64,000 nt of DNA from Umezawaea sp042738955 (GTDB lineage Bacteria > Actinomycetota > Actinomycetes > Mycobacteriales > Pseudonocardiaceae): NCBI RefSeq assembly GCF_042738955.1, contig NZ_JBHYHC010000006.1, positions 1 through 64,000 of the forward strand, given 5' to 3'. Made by a program: the position numbers and the translations under genes. Positions 49,482 through 57,474 of the stretch are shown piece by piece. Each line of letters opens with the position of its first letter. Positions within the stretch are counted from its first letter, which is position 1. Below the pieces are notes generated by a model. The model did not search any database, was not told the origin of the DNA, and saw nothing but the letters and a program-made list of their open reading frames with translations.

Positions 49482-50672
49482 GTGGTGAGGACCTCGCTCG
49501 ACGCGGTGGCGGTCGCGGCCGCCACCGCGCGGCTGTCCGATGTGGAGCGGGTGCTGCCGGACGGCCGCCAGCCCGTGCACACCTGCTACGTCCCCGCGTC
49601 GGCGGTGACGGAGGACGTCGTCCGCTCCTGGGGCGCGCAAGCGCTTGCCGCGCTGGACTCCCAGCCCGACGCGGTGACCGCCCTGCTGCCGGAGGCCCTG
49701 GCCCCGCGCGTCCTCGACCGGGTGCGCGCCAAGCTCGCCGCCGAACCCGTGGAGGACCTGCGGATCGACTTCGAGGACGGCTACGGGGCTCCGGACGACG
49801 CCGTGGAGGACGCCGACGCCGAGCGGACCGCGCGGGTCGTGGCAGGCTGGCGCGACGACGGCGGGCTGCCGCCGTACGTCGGGCTGCGGATGAAGTCGTT
49901 CGACACCAAGGCGTTGCGCGAGCGCGGCCTCCGGACGTTGGACGTGTTCCTGACCGCGCTGGGCGATCCGCCGCCCGGTTTCGTGATCACGTTCCCCAAG
50001 GTGACGTCGGTCGAGCAGGTGGAGGTGTTCGGCGAGGTCCTCGACCTGTTCGGGATCCCGCTGCGGTTCGAGATCCAGGTCGAGACCACGCAGTCGATCG
50101 TGGACCCCGAGGGCAGGCTGGCGATCCCGCGGTTCCTGGCGGCCGGTCGCGGGCGTGTGTCGGGGCTGCACTTCGGCACGTACGACTACACGGCGGGCTG
50201 CGGGCTCGGGGCCGCGCACCAGCACCTGGCGCACGGGGCGTGCGACTTCGCGCGCAACGTGATGCAGGTGGCGGCGGCCAACGCCGGGGTCAGGGTGTCC
50301 GACGGGTCGACCAACGTGCTGCCGGTCGGCGACGCCGTGGCGGAGGGCTGGCGGACGCACTACGGGCTCGTGCGGCGGTCGTTGGCGCACGGCTTCTACC
50401 AGGGCTGGGACCTGCACCCGGCGCAGCTCGTCACCCGGTACGCGGCCGTGCACGCCTTCTACCTGGAGGGCGTCGAGGCCGACGCTCGCCGGTTGAAGGC
50501 GTACGTGGACCGGGCCGGTGGGACGGTGCTCGACGAGCCCGCGACCGCGCAAGCGCTGTCGTCCTCGTTCCTGCGCGCGCTGGACTGCGGCGCGCTCGAC
50601 GAGGCCGAGGTGCTGCGGGAGACGGGTTTGACGGTCGAGGACCTGCGGGCGTTGGCGAGCCGGAGTGCCTAG
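49482..50672 (+). CDS. aldolase/citrate-lyase-like protein (HpcH/HpaI superfamily, DUF6986-type)
   Basis: 396-residue TIM-barrel protein from GTG 49482, coupled to aceB. Conserved-looking blocks are EDLRIDFEDGYG (acidic metal-binding segment), YVGLRMKSFDTK, FVITFPKVTSVEQVEVFGE, RFEIQVETTQSI (Glu metal ligand) and LHFGTYDYTAGCG. This is the citrate-lyase beta/malyl-CoA-lyase class. The true substrate is unknown, perhaps a hydroxy-acid from glyoxylate or the reverse reaction. The tight pairing with malate synthase points to C2/C3 acid metabolism. Confidence 0.75.
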   Translation: MVRTSLDAVAVAAATARLSDVERVLPDGRQPVHTCYVPASAVTEDVVRSWGAQALAALDSQPDAVTALLPEALAPRVLDRVRAKLAAEPVEDLRIDFEDGYGAPDDAVEDADAERTARVVAGWRDDGGLPPYVGLRMKSFDTKALRERGLRTLDVFLTALGDPPPGFVITFPKVTSVEQVEVFGEVLDLFGIPLRFEIQVETTQSIVDPEGRLAIPRFLAAGRGRVSGLHFGTYDYTAGCGLGAAHQHLAHGACDFARNVMQVAAANAGVRVSDGSTNVLPVGDAVAEGWRTHYGLVRRSLAHGFYQGWDLHPAQLVTRYAAVHAFYLEGVEADARRLKAYVDRAGGTVLDEPATAQALSSSFLRALDCGALDEAEVLRETGLTVEDLRALASRSA

Positions 50673-50684
50673 TTGTTGCGGTTC

Positions 50685-50990
50685 CTAGTGCTTCGTGAGG
50701 GCCCGGCTCACAGGGGCGCTGGGCACGACGCGCAGGGCGAGCGCGCGGTCGGCGCAGATGGCCTGCGCGTAGCGGACGAGGTCGCGCGCGGCCTGGTCGC
50801 AGGCGGACACGGAGGAGAGGTCCAGGGTCAGCACGTCGACGTCCGGGCGGTCGGCCACCTCGAAGAAGTCGGCGACCATGCGCTTGAAGTCCGGAGCCGT
50901 CGTGGCGTCCAGCGCCCCCGACACGGTGATCACGGCTTCGTCGTCCAGGAACATCGTGACCGGCGAGAGACCCCGTTTGACATCACTCAT
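50685..50990 (-). CDS. STAS-domain (anti-anti-sigma-like) protein
   Basis: 101-residue STAS-domain protein, ATG 50990. The core is EAVITVSGALDATTAPDFKRMV and VDVLTLDLSSVSACDQAARDLVRYAQAI. In SpoIIAA/RsbV proteins the second block reads FIDSSGL with a phospho-acceptor Ser; here it is ACDQAA (64-68 region), so that Ser is missing. It may act constitutively or serve another role. No anti-sigma kinase or sigma gene lies next to it. It is convergent with the aldolase-like gene. Confidence 0.75.
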   Translation of the reverse strand: MSDVKRGLSPVTMFLDDEAVITVSGALDATTAPDFKRMVADFFEVADRPDVDVLTLDLSSVSACDQAARDLVRYAQAICADRALALRVVPSAPVSRALTKH

Positions 50991-51102
50991 GTTTGCGAGA
51001 GTACGGCCTTTTCGTCATCTTGCAGTCACTCAGCGGTGCTCTGTGAGCGACCATATTCCGCCGAACGAGTGACTTGCGCCACTATCGGGTGAACATCGCA
51101 GG

Positions 51103-52539
51103 TCAGGGCTGGTGCAGCTCCAGCACCCGCCCGTCCACCGTGCCGACCAGCAGCCGCCCCGGCCCGGCGGAAGCCAGCGACAGCCCCACCGTCGGGTGGC
51201 CGTTCACGACCAGCGCGTGCTCCCGCAGCACCTCGCCGGTCCCGACGTCGAGCGCCAGCAGCGCCCCGGAGTCCAGCGCGGCGTAGAGGACCGCCCCGCT
51301 CACCTCGACCGCGGTCACCTGGTGGTCGAGGTGGGTGTGCCAGTCGACCTCACCGCCCGGCAGCCGCCTGCGGACCAGGGTGGCGCGCGGCGGTCCGTCG
51401 ATCGAGACGCCCGTGAGCACGAGCGCGCCCGCCACCTCGACGGCGGGCCCGCACCACGGCGTCCGGCGGTGCTCACCGGTCCAGTCCAGCGGGAACAGCC
51501 GCACCAGGCCGTCCGGAGTCGCCGTGGCGACCCGGACGTCCCGCAGCGACAGGACGAAGTGGTCGACGTCGTGGTCCGGGGAGTGCCGGAAGTACCACGC
51601 GGAGCCGTGCCGGACCGCGATCCGGTGCTCGGCGCGGGCCGTCAGCAGGTCGACGACACGGGGGTCTGGCGGGTCCAGCGGCTTCCCGTCCCGGAGCGAG
51701 TGGAGGCCGACCGACGCGCCCCAGCCCACTCGCGCCACGCACCACACCGACTCGGGCGCGAGGTCCAACTGCTGGCCGACGCTCCCGTCCACCACCGCCC
51801 ACTCCCGCTCGCCTGCCGCGGACCAGCACTCGACGCGGGCGCCGTCCAGAGCGGCCAGGACCCGGCCGTCCGGCAGGTGCTCCACCGCCCACACGTCCCG
51901 TCGTGGCGCCCACTCCGGGCAGAGGCCCACGACGCGCGCGCGGGCCTCCTCCGCGCTCGCCGACGCGCCGCTCTCCCGCATCGGCCCGTCCAGTTCCCGG
52001 CGGCCGATCTCCCCGTCCCGCACGGCCGTCCAGTCCTCGCGGACGACCATCGCGTCGAACCCGACGGTGTAGGAATCCCGCCCCAACTCCTCGTCGCTGT
52101 ACGGGGACACGGCGAGGTCGAGCACCTGCCCGTCCCGCCACGCCCGCCACACGACCACCCGCACCTCGGGCCCCGACTCCAGCGCCGACACGACCTCGCC
52201 GGTGTCGAGGTTCAGCAGGAGCAGCTCGCCGTGGAAGGACATCCCGCCGTCGTAGCTGCCGGTGCCGATGGCCAGCAGCGGTGATCGGGGGTGGAAGGCC
52301 ATCGAGCGCACCGGGTACCGCGACCGCACGAGGAACCGGCACCGGAGGTCCGCGCGGTCGTAGACGCCGATCGCGTGGGGCTTCCACCCCCGTCCCGCGG
52401 CCGACATCCCGATCCGCTGGAGCCACGACACGTGCCCGCCCACGGCGACCAGGTCCCCGTGCTCGACCAGCGCCAGGGGATCACCGATCTCGGCGAACGG
52501 TCCGTCGCCGAGCACGCGCCGGACGATCAAGGGCTGCAC
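51103..52539 (-). CDS. WD40/PQQ-type beta-propeller protein in the uricase transcript
   Basis: 478-residue protein from GTG 52539, 10 bases after the urate oxidase stop. Repeated blade-like segments are visible: YPVRSMAFHPRSPLLAIGTGSYD, GELLLLNLDTGEVVSALE, DVWAVEHLPDGRVLAALDGARVECW, LYAALDSGALLALDVGTGEV and LLVGTVDGRVLELHQP. There is no signal peptide, so it is probably cytosolic. No enzymatic motif is seen. Its place behind uricase may be incidental or may reflect a scaffold role. Confidence 0.7.
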   Translation of the reverse strand: MQPLIVRRVLGDGPFAEIGDPLALVEHGDLVAVGGHVSWLQRIGMSAAGRGWKPHAIGVYDRADLRCRFLVRSRYPVRSMAFHPRSPLLAIGTGSYDGGMSFHGELLLLNLDTGEVVSALESGPEVRVVVWRAWRDGQVLDLAVSPYSDEELGRDSYTVGFDAMVVREDWTAVRDGEIGRRELDGPMRESGASASAEEARARVVGLCPEWAPRRDVWAVEHLPDGRVLAALDGARVECWSAAGEREWAVVDGSVGQQLDLAPESVWCVARVGWGASVGLHSLRDGKPLDPPDPRVVDLLTARAEHRIAVRHGSAWYFRHSPDHDVDHFVLSLRDVRVATATPDGLVRLFPLDWTGEHRRTPWCGPAVEVAGALVLTGVSIDGPPRATLVRRRLPGGEVDWHTHLDHQVTAVEVSGAVLYAALDSGALLALDVGTGEVLREHALVVNGHPTVGLSLASAGPGRLLVGTVDGRVLELHQP

Positions 52540-52549
52540 GGCCCCGATG

Positions 52550-53428
52550 CTAGAACGCGGGCAGCGTGTCCCACGCGTGCCCGGCGCCCTCGACGTCGTC
52601 GCGCAGCACCGTCCCCTCGATGAGCCCGTACGGCCGGTCGGCCGCGTAGAACACCTCGTTGTCGTTCTCCAGCCCGAACGCGCTGAGGTCCACCAGGAAG
52701 TGGTGCTTGTTCGGCATCGACATCCGCACCTCGGCCACCTCCGGCCGGGCCAGCAGCACGGCCTCGCCCATCGCGTACAGCGTCTGCTGCAACGAGAGGC
52801 TGTGCTTGGTCGCGAACGTCGCCAGCAGCACCTCGCGGATCTCGGCGGAGCTCTTCGCCCAGTCGACGTCCGTGCCCAGGTAGCGCCACCGGGCCGTCAC
52901 GGACGTGGCGAGGATGCGGTCGTCCGTCTCCTTCAACGTCGTGTACGGGTCCTTCGGGAACCCGTGGAACTCCGACCCGGTCGACTTCAGCACCACGAGG
53001 TCCTTCAGCCCCGACACGACCCACGCGTCCGCCCCGGCGATCGTCACGGCGGTGGTGCGCTTCTCGTTGCTGCCCTGGACGAACGAGTGGTCGTTGGCGT
53101 CGATCCGGTTCCACCCGTGCTCGTCGACCAGGATCCGCGCGCCGGTGATGGCCTCCTGCGTGTCGACGAAGTGCCGTCCGAGCCGCAGGGCGAAGTCCTC
53201 GATCTCGCCGATCGGCGCCTGCTTGGCGAACGCGTAGATCGTGTTCTTCTGCGTGTCCGTCGCGAGCACCTTGGAGTTGTCGCCGGTGTGGTGGGTGTCC
53301 GCGAGGTCGCCGCGCAGCGAGGTGCTGACGGTGAGGTCCTTGATCGTGTGCACGGACCCGTCGCGGGACACGGCGACGAGGCGGTTCTCCGCCTTCCCGT
53401 ACTGGTTCGGCCCCAGGATGATGGCCAT
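52550..53428 (-). CDS. urate oxidase (uricase)
   Basis: 292-residue cofactor-independent uricase, oxidising urate to 5-hydroxyisourate. ATG 53428. Two T-fold domains are clear. Landmarks: NQYGKAENRLVAVSR (catalytic Lys), VLATDTQKNTIYAFAK (catalytic Thr), DANDHSFVQGSNEKR, and MPNKHHFLVDLSAFG (catalytic-triad His). The OHCU decarboxylase lies 29 bases upstream in the same transcript. It feeds allantoin to the divergent allB-alc operon. Confidence 0.95.
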   Translation of the reverse strand: MAIILGPNQYGKAENRLVAVSRDGSVHTIKDLTVSTSLRGDLADTHHTGDNSKVLATDTQKNTIYAFAKQAPIGEIEDFALRLGRHFVDTQEAITGARILVDEHGWNRIDANDHSFVQGSNEKRTTAVTIAGADAWVVSGLKDLVVLKSTGSEFHGFPKDPYTTLKETDDRILATSVTARWRYLGTDVDWAKSSAEIREVLLATFATKHSLSLQQTLYAMGEAVLLARPEVAEVRMSMPNKHHFLVDLSAFGLENDNEVFYAADRPYGLIEGTVLRDDVEGAGHAWDTLPAF

Positions 53429-53457
53429 TCGTCAGCTCCTTCTGCTGGTCGGCGGGG

Positions 53458-53937
53458 TCACGCGACGGCCTTGCGCAGCCGCAGGGCGGCGATCTTGGCC
53501 AGTTCGCGGTTCACCACGCGGAGTTCGGTGTCGGGGTCGTTGTCCATCCTGGCCGCCAAGTCCGCGAGCATCTGCTCGCCGCTCAGGCCGGTCGCGCACA
53601 CCAGGTAGATGTGGCCGAACCGCTCCTCGTAGGCCAGGTTCGCCGCCACGAGCCGGTCCGCGAGCGAGACGTCGACCCCGGACTGCTCGGCCGACGACCA
53701 CTTCGCCGAGATCCCGTCGTGCTTCGCGCGTTCGCCGATGCGGGGGTGGCCCGCGATGGCGCCGAGGATCTCGTGGGTCTCCAGGTCGATCTCGGCCTTG
53801 GCCGCGAGCGCGTCCACGTCCGCGTAGGGCCTGCCGTCCACGACGGCGTCGACCCAGCGGGGGACCGCGAGGCATTCGGCGAGCAGGGGGCGGAGGTCGT
53901 CCGCCGGTGCGGAGTTGAAGCCTGGCAGTCCCGGCAA
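53458..53937 (-). CDS. 2-oxo-4-hydroxy-4-carboxy-5-ureidoimidazoline (OHCU) decarboxylase
   Basis: 159-residue enzyme giving S-allantoin from OHCU. The start is TTG 53937 with AAAGGA upstream and PGLPGFNSAPADDLRPLL as N-terminus. The all-helical fold carries the catalytic motif AIAGHPRIGERA with its His, then WSSAEQSGV and ANLAYEERFGHIYLVCATG with the conserved Glu/Arg. First gene of the minus-strand uricase unit. No HIU hydrolase (transthyretin-like) gene is present beside it, so that step is either spontaneous or encoded elsewhere. Confidence 0.93.
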   Translation of the reverse strand: MPGLPGFNSAPADDLRPLLAECLAVPRWVDAVVDGRPYADVDALAAKAEIDLETHEILGAIAGHPRIGERAKHDGISAKWSSAEQSGVDVSLADRLVAANLAYEERFGHIYLVCATGLSGEQMLADLAARMDNDPDTELRVVNRELAKIAALRLRKAVA

Positions 53938-53958
53938 GGGCGTGTCCTTTTCTGTATC

Positions 53959-53976
53959 GCGGAATTCCTTTTCCGC
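53959..53976. promoter_or_regulatory. candidate IclR/AllR operator, uricase side
   Basis: GCGGAA-TTCCTT-TTCCGC: perfect 6-bp arms around a 6-bp spacer, 22 bases before the OHCU decarboxylase start, so a repressor here would cover its promoter or leader. A single TTCCGC is also at 54027-54032. Confidence 0.55.
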
Positions 53977-54057
53977 AGTGAGGGACGGTACGAGCGGCGT
54001 CGAGTGCTGTCAACAGTCTTGCGCTCTTCCGCGATTGCCGCCTACGCTCTCGTTGTA

Positions 54058-54083
54058 CGGAAATTAACTTCCGCATTGTGGAA
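54058..54083. promoter_or_regulatory. candidate IclR/AllR operators, hyi side
   Basis: Two overlapping palindromes: CGGAA-ATTAAC-TTCCG (54058-54073) and TTCCGCATTGTGGAA (54069-54083, one mismatch). They end 9 bases before the hyi start codon and overlap its ribosome-binding site GGAAGGA. The core TTCCGC matches the site on the uricase side and that near aceB. Confidence 0.55.
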
Positions 54084-54092
54084 GGATTGCTC

Positions 54093-54884
54093 ATGCGGTT
54101 CGACGTCAACCTCTCGATCCTGTTCACCGAGCTGCCGCTGCTCGACCGACCCGCCGCCGCCCGCGCCGCCGGGTTCGACGCGGTGGAGTTCTGGTGGCCC
54201 TTCGCGACCGCCCAGCCGGACGAGCGCGAGGTCGCGGAGTTCGTCGGCGCGATCACCGCCGCGGGCGTGCGGCTCGTCGGCCTCAACTTCTTCGCGGGCG
54301 ACCTGCCGGGCGGCGACCGCGGCCTGGTGTCGTGGCCGGGCCGGGAAGGCGAGTTCAAGGCGAGCGTCGACATCGCGATCGGCATCGCCCGTGAGACGGG
54401 CTGCCGGGCGTTCAACGCCTTGTACGGCAACCGGATCGAGGGCGTGGACCCCGCGGAGCAGGACGCGCTGGCGTTGTGGAACCTCGCGTTCGCCGCCGAC
54501 GCGGCCGCCGCGATCGACGCGACCGTGCTGCTGGAGCCGGTCAGCGCGATCCCCGCCTACCCGCTGCTCACGGCGGCCGACGCGCTCGCCGTCGTCGACC
54601 GGCTCGGCAAGCCCAACGTGGCGCTGCTGGCCGACCTCTACCACCTCGCCGTCAACGGCGACGACCTCGACGCCGTGATCGCCGAGCACACCGCGCGGAT
54701 CGGCCACGTGCAGATCGCCGACGCCCCCGGCCGCGGCGAACCGGGTTCCGGCGAGCTGGAACTGCCACGACTGCTCGCCCGGCTCGACGCCAACGGCTAC
54801 CAGGGGTTCGTCGGCGCGGAGTACCAGCCGACCGGCCCCAGCGCCGCCAGCTTCGGCTGGCTGACCAGGGAGGAAGACCAGTGA
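54093..54884 (+). CDS. hyi: hydroxypyruvate isomerase
   Basis: 263-residue TIM-barrel isomerase interconverting hydroxypyruvate and tartronate semialdehyde. ATG 54093 has GGAAGGA six bases upstream. Conserved parts: MRFDVNLSILFTELPLLDRPAAARAAGFDAVEFWWPF, NFFAGDLPGGDRGLVS, LLEPVSAIPAYPL with the metal-binding Glu, LLADLYHLAVNGDD, HVQIADAPGRGEPGSGEL and GAEYQPTG with a second Glu. First gene of a six-gene operon; overlaps glxR by GTGA. Confidence 0.92.
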   Translation: MRFDVNLSILFTELPLLDRPAAARAAGFDAVEFWWPFATAQPDEREVAEFVGAITAAGVRLVGLNFFAGDLPGGDRGLVSWPGREGEFKASVDIAIGIARETGCRAFNALYGNRIEGVDPAEQDALALWNLAFAADAAAAIDATVLLEPVSAIPAYPLLTAADALAVVDRLGKPNVALLADLYHLAVNGDDLDAVIAEHTARIGHVQIADAPGRGEPGSGELELPRLLARLDANGYQGFVGAEYQPTGPSAASFGWLTREEDQ

Positions 54885-55759
54885 CCACCATCGGGTTCAT
54901 CGGCCTCGGCATCATGGGCTCGCCCATGTCCGGGCACCTCGTCGCGGCCGGGCACGCCGTGACCGGCTTCGACCTCAGCGCCGACTCGGTCGCGAAGCTC
55001 GTCGCGGCGGGCGGCACGGCGGCGGCGAGCGTCGCCGACGCGGTGGCGGGCGCGGGCGTCGTGATCACCATGCTGCCGAACCACCCGCAGGTCGAGGACG
55101 TCGTCCTCGGCGAAGGCGGTGTGCTGGAACTGGCGGCCCCCGGAACGCTGCTGATCGACATGAGCACGATCCGGCCGGAGACCTCGGTGGCCGTGGCGAA
55201 AGCCGCTGCCGCCAAGGGGATCCGGGTGCTGGACGCGCCGGTGTCCGGCGGTGAGGCCGGGGCCAGGCAGGCGTCGCTGTCCATCATGGTCGGCGGTGAG
55301 GAAGCGGACTTCGCGGCGGCCCGGCCGGTGCTGGACGCGGTCGGCAAGACCGTCGTCCACGTCGGACCGCACGGCGCGGGCCAGGTCGTGAAAGCGGCCA
55401 ACCAGCTGATGGTCGGCGGCATCTACGCGCTCGTCGCGGAGGCCATCGTGCTGCTGGAGGCGTCCGGTGTGGACGCCAAGGCGGGCCTCGACGTGCTCGC
55501 GGGCGGCTTGGCCGCCAACCGGATCCTGGACCTCAAGCGGGACAGCATGATCGCCCGCGAGTTCGCTCCCGGCTTCCGGATCGACCTGCACCACAAGGAC
55601 ATGGGCATCGCGCTGGCCGCGGCCCGGCAGGTCGACGTCGCACTTCCGGTGACGGGGCTGATCGCCCAGCTCATCGCGGCGGGACGGGCGCAGGGGTACG
55701 GCTCCCTCGACCACTCCGCCCTGCTCAAGGTCGTCGAGAACCTCTCCGGGAGGGCGTAA
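54881..55759 (+). CDS. glxR: 2-hydroxy-3-oxopropionate (tartronate semialdehyde) reductase
   Basis: 292-residue beta-hydroxyacid dehydrogenase reducing tartronate semialdehyde to D-glycerate with NAD(P)H. The N-terminal Rossmann motif is GFIGLGIMGSPMSGHLVAAGH. The substrate motif is DAPVSGGEAGARQASLSIMVGG, the catalytic Lys lies in GAGQVVKAANQLMVGG and the C-terminal helix includes FRIDLHHKDMGIAL. Start GTG 54881, coupled to hyi; its stop TAA shares a base with the gcl ATG. Confidence 0.93.
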   Translation: MTTIGFIGLGIMGSPMSGHLVAAGHAVTGFDLSADSVAKLVAAGGTAAASVADAVAGAGVVITMLPNHPQVEDVVLGEGGVLELAAPGTLLIDMSTIRPETSVAVAKAAAAKGIRVLDAPVSGGEAGARQASLSIMVGGEEADFAAARPVLDAVGKTVVHVGPHGAGQVVKAANQLMVGGIYALVAEAIVLLEASGVDAKAGLDVLAGGLAANRILDLKRDSMIAREFAPGFRIDLHHKDMGIALAAARQVDVALPVTGLIAQLIAAGRAQGYGSLDHSALLKVVENLSGRA

Positions 55760-57474
55760 TGCCGAAGATCCCCGTCATGCAGGCCGTCGTCGAGGTCCTC
55801 AAGTCCGAGGGCGTCGACACCGTGTTCGGCTGCCCCGGCGCCGCGATTCTGCCGTTCTACAAGGCGATGGAACTAGACGGCACGATCGAGCACCTGATCG
55901 TGCGGCACGAGGAGGGCGCGACGCACATGGCCGACGGCTGGTCGCGCACGACCGGCAACGTCGGCGTCGCCATCGGCACGTCCGGTCCCGCGGGCACGAA
56001 CATGATCACCGGGCTGTACACCGCGCAGGCCGACTCGGTGCCGATCCTGTGCATCACCGGCCAGGCGGTGTCCACCAAGCTGCACCAAGAGGCGTTCCAG
56101 GCGGTCGACATCGTCGAGATCGCCAAGCCGGTCACCAAGTGGGCGGTGCAGGTGAAGGAGGCCGCGCAAGCGCCGTGGATCTTCCGCGAGGCGTTCCGGA
56201 TCGCCCGTTCGGGACGGCCGGGCCCGGTGCTGATCGACCTGCCCGTGGACGTGCAGAAGCAGGAGATCGAGTGGGACTCCACGATCGACGCGCCCTTGCC
56301 CGTCACGCGGGCGGTGCCGCACGGTCCACGGGTCGAGCGCGCGCTGGAGTTGTTGCTGGCGGCCGAGAAGCCGCTGCTGCTCGCGGGCGGCGGCGTGATC
56401 CTCGGCGAGGCGCACCAGGAGCTGCTGGAGCTGGCCGAGTACCTCCAGGTGCCGATCCAGGCGACCCTGATGGGCAAGGGCGCGATCGACGAGGACCACC
56501 CGCTGTACGCGGGCATGACCGGCATCCAGACCTCGCAGCGCTACGGCAACGCGTCCTTCCTGGAGTCGGACCTGGTGCTGGCGCTGGGCGCGCGGTTCGG
56601 CGACCGGCACACCGGCGACCTGGACACCTACCGGGGCTCGCGGACGTTCATCCACGTGGACTCCGAGCCCACGCAGATCGGCCGCGTCTTCGGGCCGGAC
56701 CTCGGGATCGTCGCCGACACGAAGCTGTTCCTGCGCGCGATCGTCGACCTCGCGCGCTCCCGTGACGCCGGTCGCGCGGCGGGGGAGTGGGTCGCGCGCG
56801 TCCAGGAGTTGAAGGCGACCCTGACGCGGCGCGAGGACTTCCCGAACGTGCCGGTCAAGGCGCCCAGGGTGTTCAAGGAGATCAACGAGTACTACGGACC
56901 CGACACCTACTTCGTCACGGCGATCGGGCTGTACCAGATCTGGTCCGGGCAGCACCAGAAGGCGCACAAGCCGCGGCACTACCAGGTGTGCGGGCAGGCC
57001 GGACCGCTCGGCTGGGAGATCCCGGCGGCCATCGGCGTGAAGAAGGCGTTGAAGCGCACCGATCCCGGAGCCGAGGTCGTCGGGATCGTCGGCGACTACT
57101 CGTTCCAGTTCCTCGTGGAGGAACTCGCCGTCGGAGCGCAGTACGACGTGCCGTTCGTGCTGATCATGCTCAACAACGAGTACCTGGGCCTGATCCGGAT
57201 GGCCGAGGACCACGGCGGTTACGACATGAAGTACGAGGTCGACATCCACTACGACGTCAACGGCTCCGACAACGTCAAGATCATGGAGGCCTACGGCTGC
57301 TCCGGCCTCCGCGTCACCGAGCCCGAGCGGATCCGCGAGTCGCTGGAGTGGGCGCGCAAGGAGGCCGACCGCACCAGCCGCCCCGTGCTCGTCGAGATCA
57401 TGATCGAACGCGAGGGCAACACGGCCAACGGCGTCTCCATCGCCGCCGTGCGCGAGTTCGAGCCGGTGCCGTGA
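55759..57474 (+). CDS. gcl: glyoxylate carboligase (tartronate-semialdehyde synthase)
   Basis: 571-residue thiamine-diphosphate enzyme joining two glyoxylates to tartronate semialdehyde and CO2. Start ATG 55759. The Pyr domain begins FGCPGAAILPFYKAM, the central domain has the FAD-binding-like GARFGDRHTGDL, and the PP domain has GDYSFQFLVEEL...MLNNEYLGLIR as ThDP/Mg site. Striking point: residue 51 is Glu (RHEEGATHM; codon GAG 55909-55911). The E. coli enzyme has Val at exactly this position and is known for lacking the canonical ThDP-activating Glu. The operon leaves little doubt about function, but the mechanism may differ. Confidence 0.9.
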   Translation: MPKIPVMQAVVEVLKSEGVDTVFGCPGAAILPFYKAMELDGTIEHLIVRHEEGATHMADGWSRTTGNVGVAIGTSGPAGTNMITGLYTAQADSVPILCITGQAVSTKLHQEAFQAVDIVEIAKPVTKWAVQVKEAAQAPWIFREAFRIARSGRPGPVLIDLPVDVQKQEIEWDSTIDAPLPVTRAVPHGPRVERALELLLAAEKPLLLAGGGVILGEAHQELLELAEYLQVPIQATLMGKGAIDEDHPLYAGMTGIQTSQRYGNASFLESDLVLALGARFGDRHTGDLDTYRGSRTFIHVDSEPTQIGRVFGPDLGIVADTKLFLRAIVDLARSRDAGRAAGEWVARVQELKATLTRREDFPNVPVKAPRVFKEINEYYGPDTYFVTAIGLYQIWSGQHQKAHKPRHYQVCGQAGPLGWEIPAAIGVKKALKRTDPGAEVVGIVGDYSFQFLVEELAVGAQYDVPFVLIMLNNEYLGLIRMAEDHGGYDMKYEVDIHYDVNGSDNVKIMEAYGCSGLRVTEPERIRESLEWARKEADRTSRPVLVEIMIEREGNTANGVSIAAVREFEPVP

